From Ferruginibacter sp. (lineage in GTDB: Bacteria > Bacteroidota > Bacteroidia > Chitinophagales > Chitinophagaceae): a stretch of DNA of 64,000 nucleotides. The position numbers and the translations under genes were made by a program. The notes under the pieces were generated by a model. That model was given only the letters and a program-made list of their open reading frames with translations. It was not told where the DNA came from and did not search any database. Positions 8,639 to 18,272 of this stretch are shown piece by piece (position 1 is the stretch's first letter; every line of letters begins with the position of its first letter). The stretch covers positions 1 to 64,000 of the forward strand of contig JACMKX010000091.1 of assembly GCA_014379905.1 (NCBI GenBank). The letters are read 5' to 3'.

Positions 8639-11600
8639 TTGTTATTAACGGCGGTTGGCAATATGGTAGCAGCCCAAAAAACAGGTTACTTATTTAAACA
8701 CCTTACGACGGCAAACGGGCTGGTAAGTAATTCAATAAAGGCAATATTACAGGATAAACAGGGTTATTGGTGGATAGGCACCCAGATCGGTTTACAACGC
8801 TACGATGGTAAACGTTTTAAAACTTACCTGGCAGATATCAAAAATGCAGACGCCTTGCAGAGCGATTGGATAAGTGCTCTCTTCGAAGATAGCAAGCAGC
8901 GACTCTGGGTCGGAACTTCTGTAAATGGTGCCGCTATATTCAACAGAAACACCGGGAAATTCTACAACTTTAATCTCAATGTTAAGGCAGGCAATAGAAA
9001 AATCAACGGCATCTGGCAAATTTTGGAAGATAAGCGGGGTGGCATCTGGGTAGCAGCTTACAATGGCTTTTATAAATACAATGAAAGCAGCCGTCAACTG
9101 GAATCTGTTGACAGCCTGCTGCAAATGGGCCGCACCTATCCCAGCAGCATTACCCTGGATGCAGCGGGTGATCTTTGGTTTTCTACAACGGGGGGCATAA
9201 AAAAACTGGAGATGAAAACCGGGAAATTGTTTGACCGGAATAACAACCCCGGGGAATTGTCTGTTTTCAAAATTGAAAAAGCGGTCAGCACGATCACTTT
9301 TGATGGCAGGGAAAATATGTGGGTCAGCACAGCTTTTGAATATTACCTGTACAGGTATCAGCATCAGGGCAACCAGCTATTTGCCTACACTTTCGATAAA
9401 CAGGGATACGAGGGAACCAACAATTTACTGGAAAAAGATGCTATGGGTAACCCATTTTATTCCAGCACCGGGCAACTACTGGTTCCAATTTTTTCACGAG
9501 GGTTGGCTACTTATAATTACGCTGCAGATAGTTTTGCTTTTATACATTCAGACAATACCAATCCTTATGGTTTACACCTCGATGTAACGACATATAGTTC
9601 CATGGTGATGGAAGAAGATGCGGAAAAAAATGTTTGGATAGGGACAGATGAAGGAATAAATATCACTAATCTGGACAACCCGCTGTTTACTCATTACGGT
9701 AGCCGCACCCATAATGCCAAACAATTGCCGGGAGAAGAAGTATCTGAATTAATACAAACCCAGGATGGTGACATATATGCTGGCTACTATGTTGCTAATG
9801 GTGGAGTGAGACGGTTTGATAATAATTTCAATTTTAAAGAAGCCTACTTATATAAAACCGGCAAGCCGGATGATGTGTTATACAACCAGCTTTGGGCGCT
9901 GTTTCAGGATACAGAGGGTATAATATGGGCACCCACCCAGGGTGGCGACATTTTACAAATAAATAGTTCAACCAATCAGTTAAAACTTTACGCAGATACT
10001 GCCCTCAGGGGTTCTATGAACCAGCTTGAACTGGATCAGGAAAGTGATACATGGATAGCACATGACAGCAGGGGATTGATAAAAATTGAAGCCGGCTCAA
10101 AAAAGATCACCCGGTACCGGCAGTTTAAAAATGCTGATCCTACGGCCAGGAGAAGAGTATATTGTTTTTTGTTGGAGAAAGACAATATATGGGTAGGAAC
10201 GGGTGCCAGTGGGTTGCAGTTGTTCGATAAAAATACCGGGACTTATACGGAAGCATACCAGTCAAATGAAAAGGATCCCCGATCCATCAGCAACAATACC
10301 GTAACAGGTATTATTGCTTACAATGAAGATACCCTGGTAGTAGCAACACAGAGTGGCATCAATATTTTTAATAAGCGTACAAAGATCTTTACCAATATTT
10401 CCAGTAAAGACGGGCTGCCCAATAATCTTACACAGGCCATTGTATTGGATGATCAAAAAAATTTATGGGCAGCATTTGCCGGTGGGTTGAGTAAAATCGA
10501 TCTGCGTAGTTTGCGCATTATCAATTATGATGAAAATGATGGCATCATCAACAACCAGTTCAATCACCGGTTCCTGAAACTATCTGATGGGCGCCTTGCC
10601 ATTGGCGCCTCAAAAGGATTTCTTGTATTTGATCCTGCCAGTATTAACCGTACAATGGTGCCTCCCGATGTAACCATTACCGGCTTTAAAGTATTTAGCA
10701 AACCAATCATTATTGATTCGCTCATCAGCAATAAAGTTCCGGTTGAATTATCGCATATGGATAATAGTTTCGAAATTGAATTCGCTTCGCTTCAATTTAA
10801 TACAGCTAACAGAACAAAATACTTTTACCAGTTGGAAGGCATTGACAAGGAATGGATAGCTGCCAATGAAGACGGTACGGTTAACTATAATAAATTGCCT
10901 GCAGGCGACTATATTTTTAAGGTTAAATGTGCCAACCGCGAAGGGGTGTTCTGTAAAAATATAACGGCTTTTTCCATACATATCATTCCGCCATTTTACC
11001 AAACGATATGGTTTCTTGTCCTTTTTGCCGCACTGGCTATAGCCTGCCTTTATGCGTTTATGAAATGGCGGGAACGAAATATCCGTGCGTTGGAATCCGG
11101 CAAAACAAAACTGCAGCAACTTACAGCAGAAAAATATAAAACACAATTTGAATCGGAACAGATCAGTAGTTTTTTCAGTACTTCCTTGTTAAATAAAAAT
11201 GATGTGGATGATGTGCTGTGGGATGTGGCAAAGAATCTTATCAGTAAACTCGGCTTTGTAGATTGTATGATCTATTTATGGAATGCCGATAAAACATTAT
11301 TGATCCAGAAAGCAGGCTATGGACCAAAGGGCTCTATTGAAGAGATGGAAAATAAACATTTTGATGTATTGCCCGGCCAGGGTATTGTTGGTACTGTGGC
11401 CGCTACCGGCAAAGCGCTTATAGTGGCTGATACTACAAAAGACGATCGCTACCGGGTAGATGATGCACAACGCCTGAGTGAAATATGTGTACCCATAAAA
11501 TACAATGAACAGTTACTGGGTATCATCGACTGCGAACACCACGAAAAGAATTTTTTTACCAAACAGCATTTGCAATTATTGACCACCATTGCCACATTAG

Positions 11601-12319
11601 TCGCAGGCAAAATAAAATCCATTGAGGCAGAGCGTCGGCTGAGGCACCAGCGTGCAAAACTGGCAGACATTAACCAGCAACTGGCAGAAGTACAACTGGC
11701 AGCATTGAGGAGCCAGATGAACCCGCACTTTATTTTCAATGCGCTTAATTCTATCAAAAAATTTGTGATAGCCAATGAACCTGCCAATGCTGAAAAATAC
11801 CTGGGTAAATTTTCAAAACTCATCCGTTCTATTTTAGACAACAGCCAGCGCGGAATGGTTACAGTAGAAAAAGAATTACAATTATTAAAACTCTACCTCG
11901 ACCTGGAACAATTGCGTTTTGGAAACAAACTCCAATACGCTATTGAAGTAGATGAAAATATTAATGCCCTGGATATGGAAATCCCTTCCATGATCGTTCA
12001 GCCATTTGTAGAAAATGCGATGTTGCACGGCATCATGCACAAAGAAGATGGAGGCAAAGTATTGATACGGTTTGTTTACCATGAAGACTGGCTGGAGATA
12101 ACCATTGAAGACAATGGCGTGGGTAGAAAAAAATCTGCAGCGTACAAAAGCGAAAATGGAGAAGCTCATCATTCTGTAGGTATTGCCATCGCCACCAAAC
12201 GTTTGCAGGCAGTTAAAAAAAGGGAAGACACCCCGGCGGGTATACAGATCGTTGACCTGGAGGATGGTGCTGGTAACGGAACCGGCACCAAAGTAATTAT
12301 TTCTATACCAATCAATTAA
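8639..12319 (+). CDS. Two-component propeller sensor histidine kinase (Y_Y_Y, GAF, LytS-type kinase)
   Basis: About 1226 residues. An N-terminal signal peptide ends near MVAAQ, followed by two-component regulator propeller repeats (WIGTQIGLQRYDG, LWVGTSVNGAAIF and more, to about residue 680), a Y_Y_Y domain (YFYQLEGIDKEWIAANEDG), a membrane helix (about 785-805), a GAF domain (about 850-1000), a His_kinase region with SQMNPHFIFNALN (H1030) and an HATPase (VQPFVENAMLHG, DNGVGRKK). The periplasmic propeller likely senses a ligand or polymer and signals to the LytTR regulator encoded 21 bases downstream. The start is odd: TTG at 8639 is the only usual start codon and leaves a very short signal peptide. 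The open frame runs back to 8561 with a better n-region (YRQFQKKG), and an ATT at 8579 could be used. Confidence 0.9.
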   Translation: MLLTAVGNMVAAQKTGYLFKHLTTANGLVSNSIKAILQDKQGYWWIGTQIGLQRYDGKRFKTYLADIKNADALQSDWISALFEDSKQRLWVGTSVNGAAIFNRNTGKFYNFNLNVKAGNRKINGIWQILEDKRGGIWVAAYNGFYKYNESSRQLESVDSLLQMGRTYPSSITLDAAGDLWFSTTGGIKKLEMKTGKLFDRNNNPGELSVFKIEKAVSTITFDGRENMWVSTAFEYYLYRYQHQGNQLFAYTFDKQGYEGTNNLLEKDAMGNPFYSSTGQLLVPIFSRGLATYNYAADSFAFIHSDNTNPYGLHLDVTTYSSMVMEEDAEKNVWIGTDEGINITNLDNPLFTHYGSRTHNAKQLPGEEVSELIQTQDGDIYAGYYVANGGVRRFDNNFNFKEAYLYKTGKPDDVLYNQLWALFQDTEGIIWAPTQGGDILQINSSTNQLKLYADTALRGSMNQLELDQESDTWIAHDSRGLIKIEAGSKKITRYRQFKNADPTARRRVYCFLLEKDNIWVGTGASGLQLFDKNTGTYTEAYQSNEKDPRSISNNTVTGIIAYNEDTLVVATQSGINIFNKRTKIFTNISSKDGLPNNLTQAIVLDDQKNLWAAFAGGLSKIDLRSLRIINYDENDGIINNQFNHRFLKLSDGRLAIGASKGFLVFDPASINRTMVPPDVTITGFKVFSKPIIIDSLISNKVPVELSHMDNSFEIEFASLQFNTANRTKYFYQLEGIDKEWIAANEDGTVNYNKLPAGDYIFKVKCANREGVFCKNITAFSIHIIPPFYQTIWFLVLFAALAIACLYAFMKWRERNIRALESGKTKLQQLTAEKYKTQFESEQISSFFSTSLLNKNDVDDVLWDVAKNLISKLGFVDCMIYLWNADKTLLIQKAGYGPKGSIEEMENKHFDVLPGQGIVGTVAATGKALIVADTTKDDRYRVDDAQRLSEICVPIKYNEQLLGIIDCEHHEKNFFTKQHLQLLTTIATLVAGKIKSIEAERRLRHQRAKLADINQQLAEVQLAALRSQMNPHFIFNALNSIKKFVIANEPANAEKYLGKFSKLIRSILDNSQRGMVTVEKELQLLKLYLDLEQLRFGNKLQYAIEVDENINALDMEIPSMIVQPFVENAMLHGIMHKEDGGKVLIRFVYHEDWLEITIEDNGVGRKKSAAYKSENGEAHHSVGIAIATKRLQAVKKREDTPAGIQIVDLEDGAGNGTGTKVIISIPIN

Positions 12320-12340
12320 ACCGCATAAAAACCTTACAAC

Positions 12341-13090
12341 ATGATCAAAACTATTATTATTGAAGATGAACCCGTAAGCCGTGATATGCTTACGCTGATG
12401 TTGCAACGATATAAGGCAGACATCAACATCGTTGATACTTGTTCTAACCCAACAGATGGCATTGAAAGTATTGCCAAACATCAGCCCGACTTAATTTTCT
12501 TGGATATACAAATGCCCAAAATGAACGGCTTTGATATGTTGAAAAAAATACGACAAATTAATTTTGAAGTTATTTTTACCACCGCATTCGATCAATATGC
12601 TATCAATGCTATCCGCATAAGTGCCTTGGATTATTTGCTGAAGCCAATTGATGATGAAGACCTGGGCATTGCCATTGAAAAATGCAGGGAAAGATTGCTG
12701 AATAAAAAACCTGCACACCAGTTTGAGAATTTATTTAATAACCTTACTAATAAAAACCCGCTCGACAAAACGCTTGCACTATCTGCATCAGACGGTATTA
12801 GTTTTATAAAGATGAGCGATATATTAAGGGTAGAAGCCAACGGTCGTTATGCCAAATTTTATTTGCTGAACAAAGAAACCATACTGGTGAGTAAAACACT
12901 GGGAGACTTTGAAGAGATATTATCTGCTAACCAGTTTTTCCGAATTCACGATTCGGCTATAGTCAACCTTAATCATGTAAAAAAATACATACGGGGCGAT
13001 GGCGGTACCGTATTGCTATCTGATAACACAGAACTGGATGTGGCCCGCAGGCGCAAGGAAGAATTTGTAAAGCTGATTCCAAAGATTTGA
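12341..13090 (+). CDS. LytTR-family response regulator
   Basis: 249 residues. A receiver domain occupies about 1-120, with acidic pocket E8-D9, phosphoacceptor D55 (LIFLDIQMP), T in FTTAFDQYA and K in LLKPIDD. A LytTR DNA-binding domain follows at about 145-249 (IEVEANGRYAKFY-like region, FFRIHDSAIVNLNHVKKYIR). It is the evident partner of the kinase just upstream. LytTR proteins bind direct repeats with about 21-base spacing; repeats of that geometry occur at 19137 and 20463 in this window. Confidence 0.92.
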   Translation: MIKTIIIEDEPVSRDMLTLMLQRYKADINIVDTCSNPTDGIESIAKHQPDLIFLDIQMPKMNGFDMLKKIRQINFEVIFTTAFDQYAINAIRISALDYLLKPIDDEDLGIAIEKCRERLLNKKPAHQFENLFNNLTNKNPLDKTLALSASDGISFIKMSDILRVEANGRYAKFYLLNKETILVSKTLGDFEEILSANQFFRIHDSAIVNLNHVKKYIRGDGGTVLLSDNTELDVARRRKEEFVKLIPKI

Positions 13091-13229
13091 TATGATCAAA
13101 ATAGTACATACCGTTTACAGCGGTATTACCTGCCGGATAAAACTTCATAATTGCCACCCGTTACAGGCCATTATTGTTTACGATAAGACATGGTAGTTTG
13201 CATCTTCATGTATTTAAATAAAAGGAAGT

Positions 13230-13868
13230 ATGAACACAGGGTTAATAATAGCAACATCGGCTCTTACAGGTATATTTTTTCTTTACCAGTTTTTTAAAGG
13301 AAGTTTTATAAAACAAAAGGCTGTGCAATTTGCATCAGGTATGAGCAAATATTCCCTGAGCAACGAACTGCCGCAGGATGAGGTATGGTGGGCATTGCTG
13401 GATACGCCCGCGCAATTGGAACTGGCAGTAGCGCTTGCCCGCAAGGCATTACCTGTTTGGCAAAAGTATAGTGAGACCAATGAATTGTTGTATAAAAATT
13501 CTCCTACAGGCACTTCTCTAAAGATCAACTCCTCACTGCTTCAAACATCTCTTGATGAAATAACACAGGCTTCCAGCCTGCGCTTTCCGGAAAATAATAA
13601 GTATATAGTTAATTGTTACAATGAATTTGTAGCACCGCTTGTAGCATTGCACGATGGAAACTGGACAGTAACCTATCCCGTAAAAAAAATATTTTTAGCA
13701 GTGTATAATATTTTAAAAGCCATTGGAGAGCAGGAAAATATTACGGTAGTGAAAAACCTTTTTTCTTTATCTATTAACCAGTCGCTTGATTGTTTGGACA
13801 TGTGTAAATTATACAGCAGGGAAGAAATAAAGTCTTTCCTGAATGCTTACAGGGTTCAACCTGTTTAA
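13230..13868 (+). CDS. Membrane-anchored protein of unknown function
   Basis: 212 residues. One N-terminal hydrophobic segment (LIIATSALTGIFFLYQFF) suggests an inner-membrane anchor. The rest is mainly alpha-helical, with no motif I recognise (EVWWALLDTPAQLELAVALA, FSLSINQSLDCLDMCKL). An AAAGGAAGT upstream of the ATG is a fair ribosome-binding site. It stands alone between the LytTR regulator and the surface-protein pair. Confidence 0.6.
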   Translation: MNTGLIIATSALTGIFFLYQFFKGSFIKQKAVQFASGMSKYSLSNELPQDEVWWALLDTPAQLELAVALARKALPVWQKYSETNELLYKNSPTGTSLKINSSLLQTSLDEITQASSLRFPENNKYIVNCYNEFVAPLVALHDGNWTVTYPVKKIFLAVYNILKAIGEQENITVVKNLFSLSINQSLDCLDMCKLYSREEIKSFLNAYRVQPV

Positions 13869-14010
13869 ATATTTTTAATGGGTATTTTTTACCGCACGAT
13901 ACCCGCACACGACCACCAACTTCGTTTCATCCACCCTTCAATACGTTCGTCTTTTTACCGCATCTGTTCTGCATAGTTTTACACTATAAATCACTACAAA
14001 AAAAACTATA

Positions 14011-16119
14011 ATGAACAAGATTATCTTATCTCTAGTGTTGCTGGTTATTACCAGGTCAGTAGGTTTTTCTCAATCAGTTGGTATCGGAACTACCACACCC
14101 GATGCCTCCGCTGTATTGGAATTAAAAACTACCACCAAGGGATTTTTGCCACCAAGAATGACAGGTTCGGAAAGAGGATTAATTCCTTCTCCAAAAATTG
14201 GTTTGCTGGTTTATCAAACAGATGGCGCAGCAGGCCTTTATGTTTACAACGGGGCATCCTGGGCACCGGTAACAGGTGCTGCCGGAACCCTTGGCGAATG
14301 GTCATTAACGGGAAATTCCGGAACAAACCCAGCTTCAAATTTTATTGGCACCATTGATAATCAACCGTTGCGATTTAGAGCAAGTAACATACCTGCCGGC
14401 GAAATAAATCCTACGACTGGCAATACCGTTTTTGGTATGAATAGTTTACCGGTAAATAGTACGGGCGGCCAAAATACTGCAGTTGGTTATAACAGCTTGA
14501 ATAAAAATACCAGCGGGGCAGACAATACCGCCATGGGTATTGGCGCGCTTTTTAGCAATACTATCGGTAAGGAAAATACAGCTCTGGGTAAAACTACGCT
14601 TGTACAAAACATTAACGGCAATAATAATCTTGCCATGGGTGCGGAAGCACTTAATCAAAATGTTTCAGGTTCTGCTAATATCGCCTTAGGTAGCCGTACA
14701 TCTTATAGTAACATTGACGGAACGAATATTATTGCCATTGGCGACTCCGCTTTATTCAATAATACGGGTAGTTATAATATAGGCATCGGAACCAAAGCGC
14801 TTTTTGCAAATAGTACCGGTGTTTCTAATACTGCATTGGGCAGCCAGTCCTTATCAAATAACTCTACCGGTTCACAAAATACCGCGGTTGGCCGTATTGC
14901 CCTGTTTGCAAACACTACTGGTGTACAAAATACTGCAATAGGCAACCAGGCCAGCCGTTACAATCAAACCGGTTCTGCTAATACAGCGCTTGGTTTTCAA
15001 AGTTTATTTTTAAACGTTGCCAATAGCAATAACACTGCTGTTGGAAACGGATCGCTTGCTGTTAGCACTGCTGATGATAACACAGCTGTTGGTCACTCTA
15101 CACTCAATGATAATACCACAGGTATTTCCAATACGGCTGTGGGTAAGGATGCACTTGCAACTAACACAACGGGTAGTTACAATACCGCAATTGGCTACCG
15201 TGCCAATACCTGGGGCGCCAACTTTACCAATGCAACAGCTATCGGCGCCAAAGCTCAGGCTGGTTGTAGCGATTGCGTAGTGTTAGGAGCAGTTAATGGT
15301 TATAATGGTGCCACCAACAGTTCAAAGGTTGGTATCGGCATCACCAATCCACAAAAAACATTGCATGTAAATCCTAATGGTGCAGGGGGCATACTGATAG
15401 GGAATGATATGACAACCGGTGGTTATACAGGCATGCAGATGGGCATATCTCAGGCGAGTGGCGGATATGGCTACATTCAGTCTGTAAAGGCAGCATGGCC
15501 ATCTACTACGTATGGCGATCTTGTATTTAATCTTTCTGGCGGTAATGTAGGTGTAAGGAAAGCAACACCGTTAACTCCGTTACACATAAAACAATCGACA
15601 GATTACGACGGATTGGGTGGGTTGAGATTAGAGCGAAAGGAGAATGGTAATTACTGGGATATTGATGTTACTTATGCCAACGGGTTGGATCTGTGGTATA
15701 ATGGTGTTAACAAAGTACGGTTTAGTAATATCGATGGCGATATATGGACATCTTCAGATCTCCGCTTAAAAAAAGATATTCAAAACTTTGAAACAGCGTT
15801 ACCCAAACTCATGAAATTAGAAGCAAAGTCTTATCACTACAAAGACAATGATGATGCAGCTCCGCTATCTTATGGATTTATTGCCCAGGATGTAGAAAAG
15901 ATATTTCCAGGTGCAGTATCCAGTACAGGCAAGGACGGCATGAAAGCAGTAGCCTATCAAAAAATAAATATGCTTGCTATAAAATCTATCCAGGAACAAC
16001 AGGTAATTATAGAAGCACAACAAACAGCAATACAGCTTTTACAACAACAAAATGTTTTGATGCTGGAGACAATTGAAAAATTACAAAAAACTGTAGAAGG
16101 AATTAAAGAGGCAAAATAA
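14011..16119 (+). CDS. YadA-head-like repeat surface protein with peptidase S74 chaperone domain
   Basis: 702 residues, signal peptide ending near VGFSQ. Residues about 150-420 hold about 16 repeats of 17 residues of the form NTAxGxxxLxxNTxGxx, a left-handed beta-roll head like that of trimeric adhesins. The C-terminus is a peptidase S74 intramolecular chaperone: S582-D-L-R-L-K587 gives the Ser/Lys dyad, followed by YGFIAQDVEKIFP and a coiled coil (QEQQVIIEAQQTAIQLLQQQ). S74 domains help trimerise fibre proteins and then cut themselves off. It is probably a trimeric secreted fibre. It is followed 26 bases later by a related gene. Confidence 0.85.
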   Translation: MNKIILSLVLLVITRSVGFSQSVGIGTTTPDASAVLELKTTTKGFLPPRMTGSERGLIPSPKIGLLVYQTDGAAGLYVYNGASWAPVTGAAGTLGEWSLTGNSGTNPASNFIGTIDNQPLRFRASNIPAGEINPTTGNTVFGMNSLPVNSTGGQNTAVGYNSLNKNTSGADNTAMGIGALFSNTIGKENTALGKTTLVQNINGNNNLAMGAEALNQNVSGSANIALGSRTSYSNIDGTNIIAIGDSALFNNTGSYNIGIGTKALFANSTGVSNTALGSQSLSNNSTGSQNTAVGRIALFANTTGVQNTAIGNQASRYNQTGSANTALGFQSLFLNVANSNNTAVGNGSLAVSTADDNTAVGHSTLNDNTTGISNTAVGKDALATNTTGSYNTAIGYRANTWGANFTNATAIGAKAQAGCSDCVVLGAVNGYNGATNSSKVGIGITNPQKTLHVNPNGAGGILIGNDMTTGGYTGMQMGISQASGGYGYIQSVKAAWPSTTYGDLVFNLSGGNVGVRKATPLTPLHIKQSTDYDGLGGLRLERKENGNYWDIDVTYANGLDLWYNGVNKVRFSNIDGDIWTSSDLRLKKDIQNFETALPKLMKLEAKSYHYKDNDDAAPLSYGFIAQDVEKIFPGAVSSTGKDGMKAVAYQKINMLAIKSIQEQQVIIEAQQTAIQLLQQQNVLMLETIEKLQKTVEGIKEAK

Positions 16120-16145
16120 TACTCCCGCAAATTCAAATGATAAAA

Positions 16146-17540
16146 ATGAAAAAAATATTTCTTGCAGCCATCGTATGCGCCAGCCAGTTGGCAACAGCAC
16201 AAAACGTAGGCATCGGTACCAATACGCCGGCCTCGCTGCTACATGTAAACAATGGCACCGTATTATTTTCCGGTCCCGGCGCCATTCCGGCTAATATTTC
16301 CACACCGCCTGTAAAAGGAAAAGGTATCCGCACATTTTGGTATGCAGATAAAGGAGCATTCAGAACAGGAGGGGTTTTTAACAGCGTTGTATTTGGTTTC
16401 CCGGAACCAGATACCAGCCATTTTCACAACTGGGATAAAGATAGCATCGGGTTCTTTTCTTTTGCCGCGGGTTTTAATACAAAAGCAAAAGGAGCGTATT
16501 CTTTTGCAGCAGGAGAGGCAAGTTTTGCAACAGGTGTATCTGCTTCATCTTTTGGCCATTATAACCGTGCCTCTGGCAATTATTCAGTTGCCGGGGGCAG
16601 CAATAATATCGCGGCAGGAGCTTCCTCCATTGCTTTGGGAAATGGAGCTGTTGCATCGGGCACACAATCAATTGCCCAGGGAAACTATGCTACCGCCAGC
16701 GGAATGTCATCCGTTGCAATTGGAACAAATGTGGAAGCTTTTGGTAAATATGCCAATGCACAGGGCATAAGTACCATTGCAAGTGGCGAACGTTCTACCA
16801 GCTTAGGTGACCATACTACTGCCAGTGGAGACTTTTCTACCGCCATGGGAACTTATTCCGTTGCAGGCGGTGACTATTCAACAGCAATGGGAAAAACCGC
16901 TAAAGCAATTGGCTATTCCTCCTTCGCCGCAGGCAACAATAACACAGCCAGCGGGGCCAATTCTTTTGCTATGGGTGTAAATGCAAATACAAACAATCAT
17001 TCCAATTCATTTTGTTTTTCCGGCGCACTCAACGATATGGCTACAGCTAATACTGCCGATAATCAAATGATGATGCGCTTTACCAATTATACTTTTTTTG
17101 TTTCGGGATCTAACTATGCCTACCTGCTGCCCGCCAGTAATGGCTGGGCATATACATCAGACAGGAATAAAAAAGAAAGGTTCCAGGAAATGAATGGAGA
17201 AACAGTGTTAGGCAAAATCGCTGCCATTCCTTTTTACTCCTGGAATTTTAAAGCCAGCGATACCAGGCAATACCGTCACTACGGAATTATGGCGCAGGAT
17301 TTTTATAAGGCTTTTGGCAAAGATGATTATGGAAGTATTGGCAATGACAGCACCGTAAGCCCACTCGACCTTTTAGGTGTTGCCTACAGTGCTATAAAAG
17401 GTTTGGAAAAAAGAACAGCAACATTGCAGGAACAAAATGACCGACTTAAAAATGAACTCGCCCTATTGAGTTCCATGAAACTAGAAATGAGAAGGTTACA
17501 GGATGACCTGGAAGCGGTTAAATTAAAAATGAAGAATTAA
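16146..17540 (+). CDS. YadA-head-like surface protein with peptidase S74-type C-terminus
   Basis: 464 residues from the ATG at 16146 (MKKIFLAAIVCASQLATAQ signal peptide); an ATG nine bases earlier is also in frame. The head has about ten 14-residue YadA repeats (SIALGNGAVASGT, SIAQGNYATASGM), a different period from its upstream neighbour. The S74-like end has S338-D-R-N-K-K343, keeping the five-residue Ser-Lys spacing, then YGIMAQDFYKAFG and a C-terminal coiled coil. It probably forms an operon and a surface structure with the upstream protein. Confidence 0.83.
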   Translation: MKKIFLAAIVCASQLATAQNVGIGTNTPASLLHVNNGTVLFSGPGAIPANISTPPVKGKGIRTFWYADKGAFRTGGVFNSVVFGFPEPDTSHFHNWDKDSIGFFSFAAGFNTKAKGAYSFAAGEASFATGVSASSFGHYNRASGNYSVAGGSNNIAAGASSIALGNGAVASGTQSIAQGNYATASGMSSVAIGTNVEAFGKYANAQGISTIASGERSTSLGDHTTASGDFSTAMGTYSVAGGDYSTAMGKTAKAIGYSSFAAGNNNTASGANSFAMGVNANTNNHSNSFCFSGALNDMATANTADNQMMMRFTNYTFFVSGSNYAYLLPASNGWAYTSDRNKKERFQEMNGETVLGKIAAIPFYSWNFKASDTRQYRHYGIMAQDFYKAFGKDDYGSIGNDSTVSPLDLLGVAYSAIKGLEKRTATLQEQNDRLKNELALLSSMKLEMRRLQDDLEAVKLKMKN

Positions 17541-17559
17541 AACTGGCGATATATTTTTA

Positions 17560-18213
17560 ATGATGAGTTACATAAAAATAAATGCTGCATACCATAACAT
17601 AAGGAGCAAAAACTGGTTGAATATTGCTGTAATACTAACCAGGTATTTGATTGGCTTTGCCTTTATTCCGTCGGGGTTAAAGAAAATCATGGGGGTACGT
17701 TTTACTCAAATACCTGTAGATAATCCCATTGGTTTCTTTTTTGAAGCGCTATACAGGTCGGGTATGTACTGGAATTTTATCGGCTGGGCACAAGTGCTGG
17801 CGGCATTGTTATTAATGACGCAGCGATTTGCAACCCTGGGTGCTGTGTTCTTCTTTTTTATTGTATCAAATATTTGGGTCATTACTATCTCACTCGGGTT
17901 TACCGGCACATGGGTCATCACTTCATTAATGTTACTGGCAGTTGCGATGTTGTTAACCTGGGATTTTCATAAGCTAAAATATATTTTTTACGCGGATAAC
18001 TATACACCGCAAACAAAGCCTGTTAGCTATCCTACCTATAACAATACCTGGGTAATTACAGGCTTTATTTTATTTACCTGGAGCATGGCAGGTTTATTAC
18101 TGATGGAAAGCATGCATCCTTCCGGCAAATTGCTTCCAGGAGCCTGGTTAGCCGGAATTCTTTTAATCGTTCTAGTTGGATTTTATTCAGACCGAAAAAA
18201 AACAAAAAAATAG
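17560..18213 (+). CDS. DoxX-like membrane protein
   Basis: 217 residues with about six hydrophobic segments. The first, VILTRYLIGFAFIPSGLKKI, has the DoxX-type R-x-x-x-G-x-x-F-x-x-x-G-x-x-K pattern, and the WAQVLAALLLMTQRFATLGA segment fits the second repeat. DoxX-family proteins are membrane partners of redox and detoxification enzymes. It starts 19 bases after the S74 protein gene and precedes a globin gene, so a link to oxygen or redox metabolism is possible but unproven. Confidence 0.65.
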   Translation: MMSYIKINAAYHNIRSKNWLNIAVILTRYLIGFAFIPSGLKKIMGVRFTQIPVDNPIGFFFEALYRSGMYWNFIGWAQVLAALLLMTQRFATLGAVFFFFIVSNIWVITISLGFTGTWVITSLMLLAVAMLLTWDFHKLKYIFYADNYTPQTKPVSYPTYNNTWVITGFILFTWSMAGLLLMESMHPSGKLLPGAWLAGILLIVLVGFYSDRKKTKK

Positions 18214-18272
18214 TTTCACGGGAATCAGGGCCTGGAACCTTGAATAAATCTTTAATCAAAAAAAATAACAGG

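Noticed and set aside
8792-9364. Minus-strand frame of 190 codons opposite the propeller repeats
   Set aside because: It is antisense to well-conserved propeller repeats and has no recognisable motif.
11885-12481. Minus-strand frame of 198 codons over the end of the sensor kinase and start of its regulator
   Set aside because: The plus strand carries clear HATPase and receiver motifs here, so this is a shadow.
14460-15270. Tandem repeats in DNA that could suggest a CRISPR-like array
   Set aside because: The 51-base period encodes the 17-residue YadA-like protein repeats in one open frame; there are no spacers.
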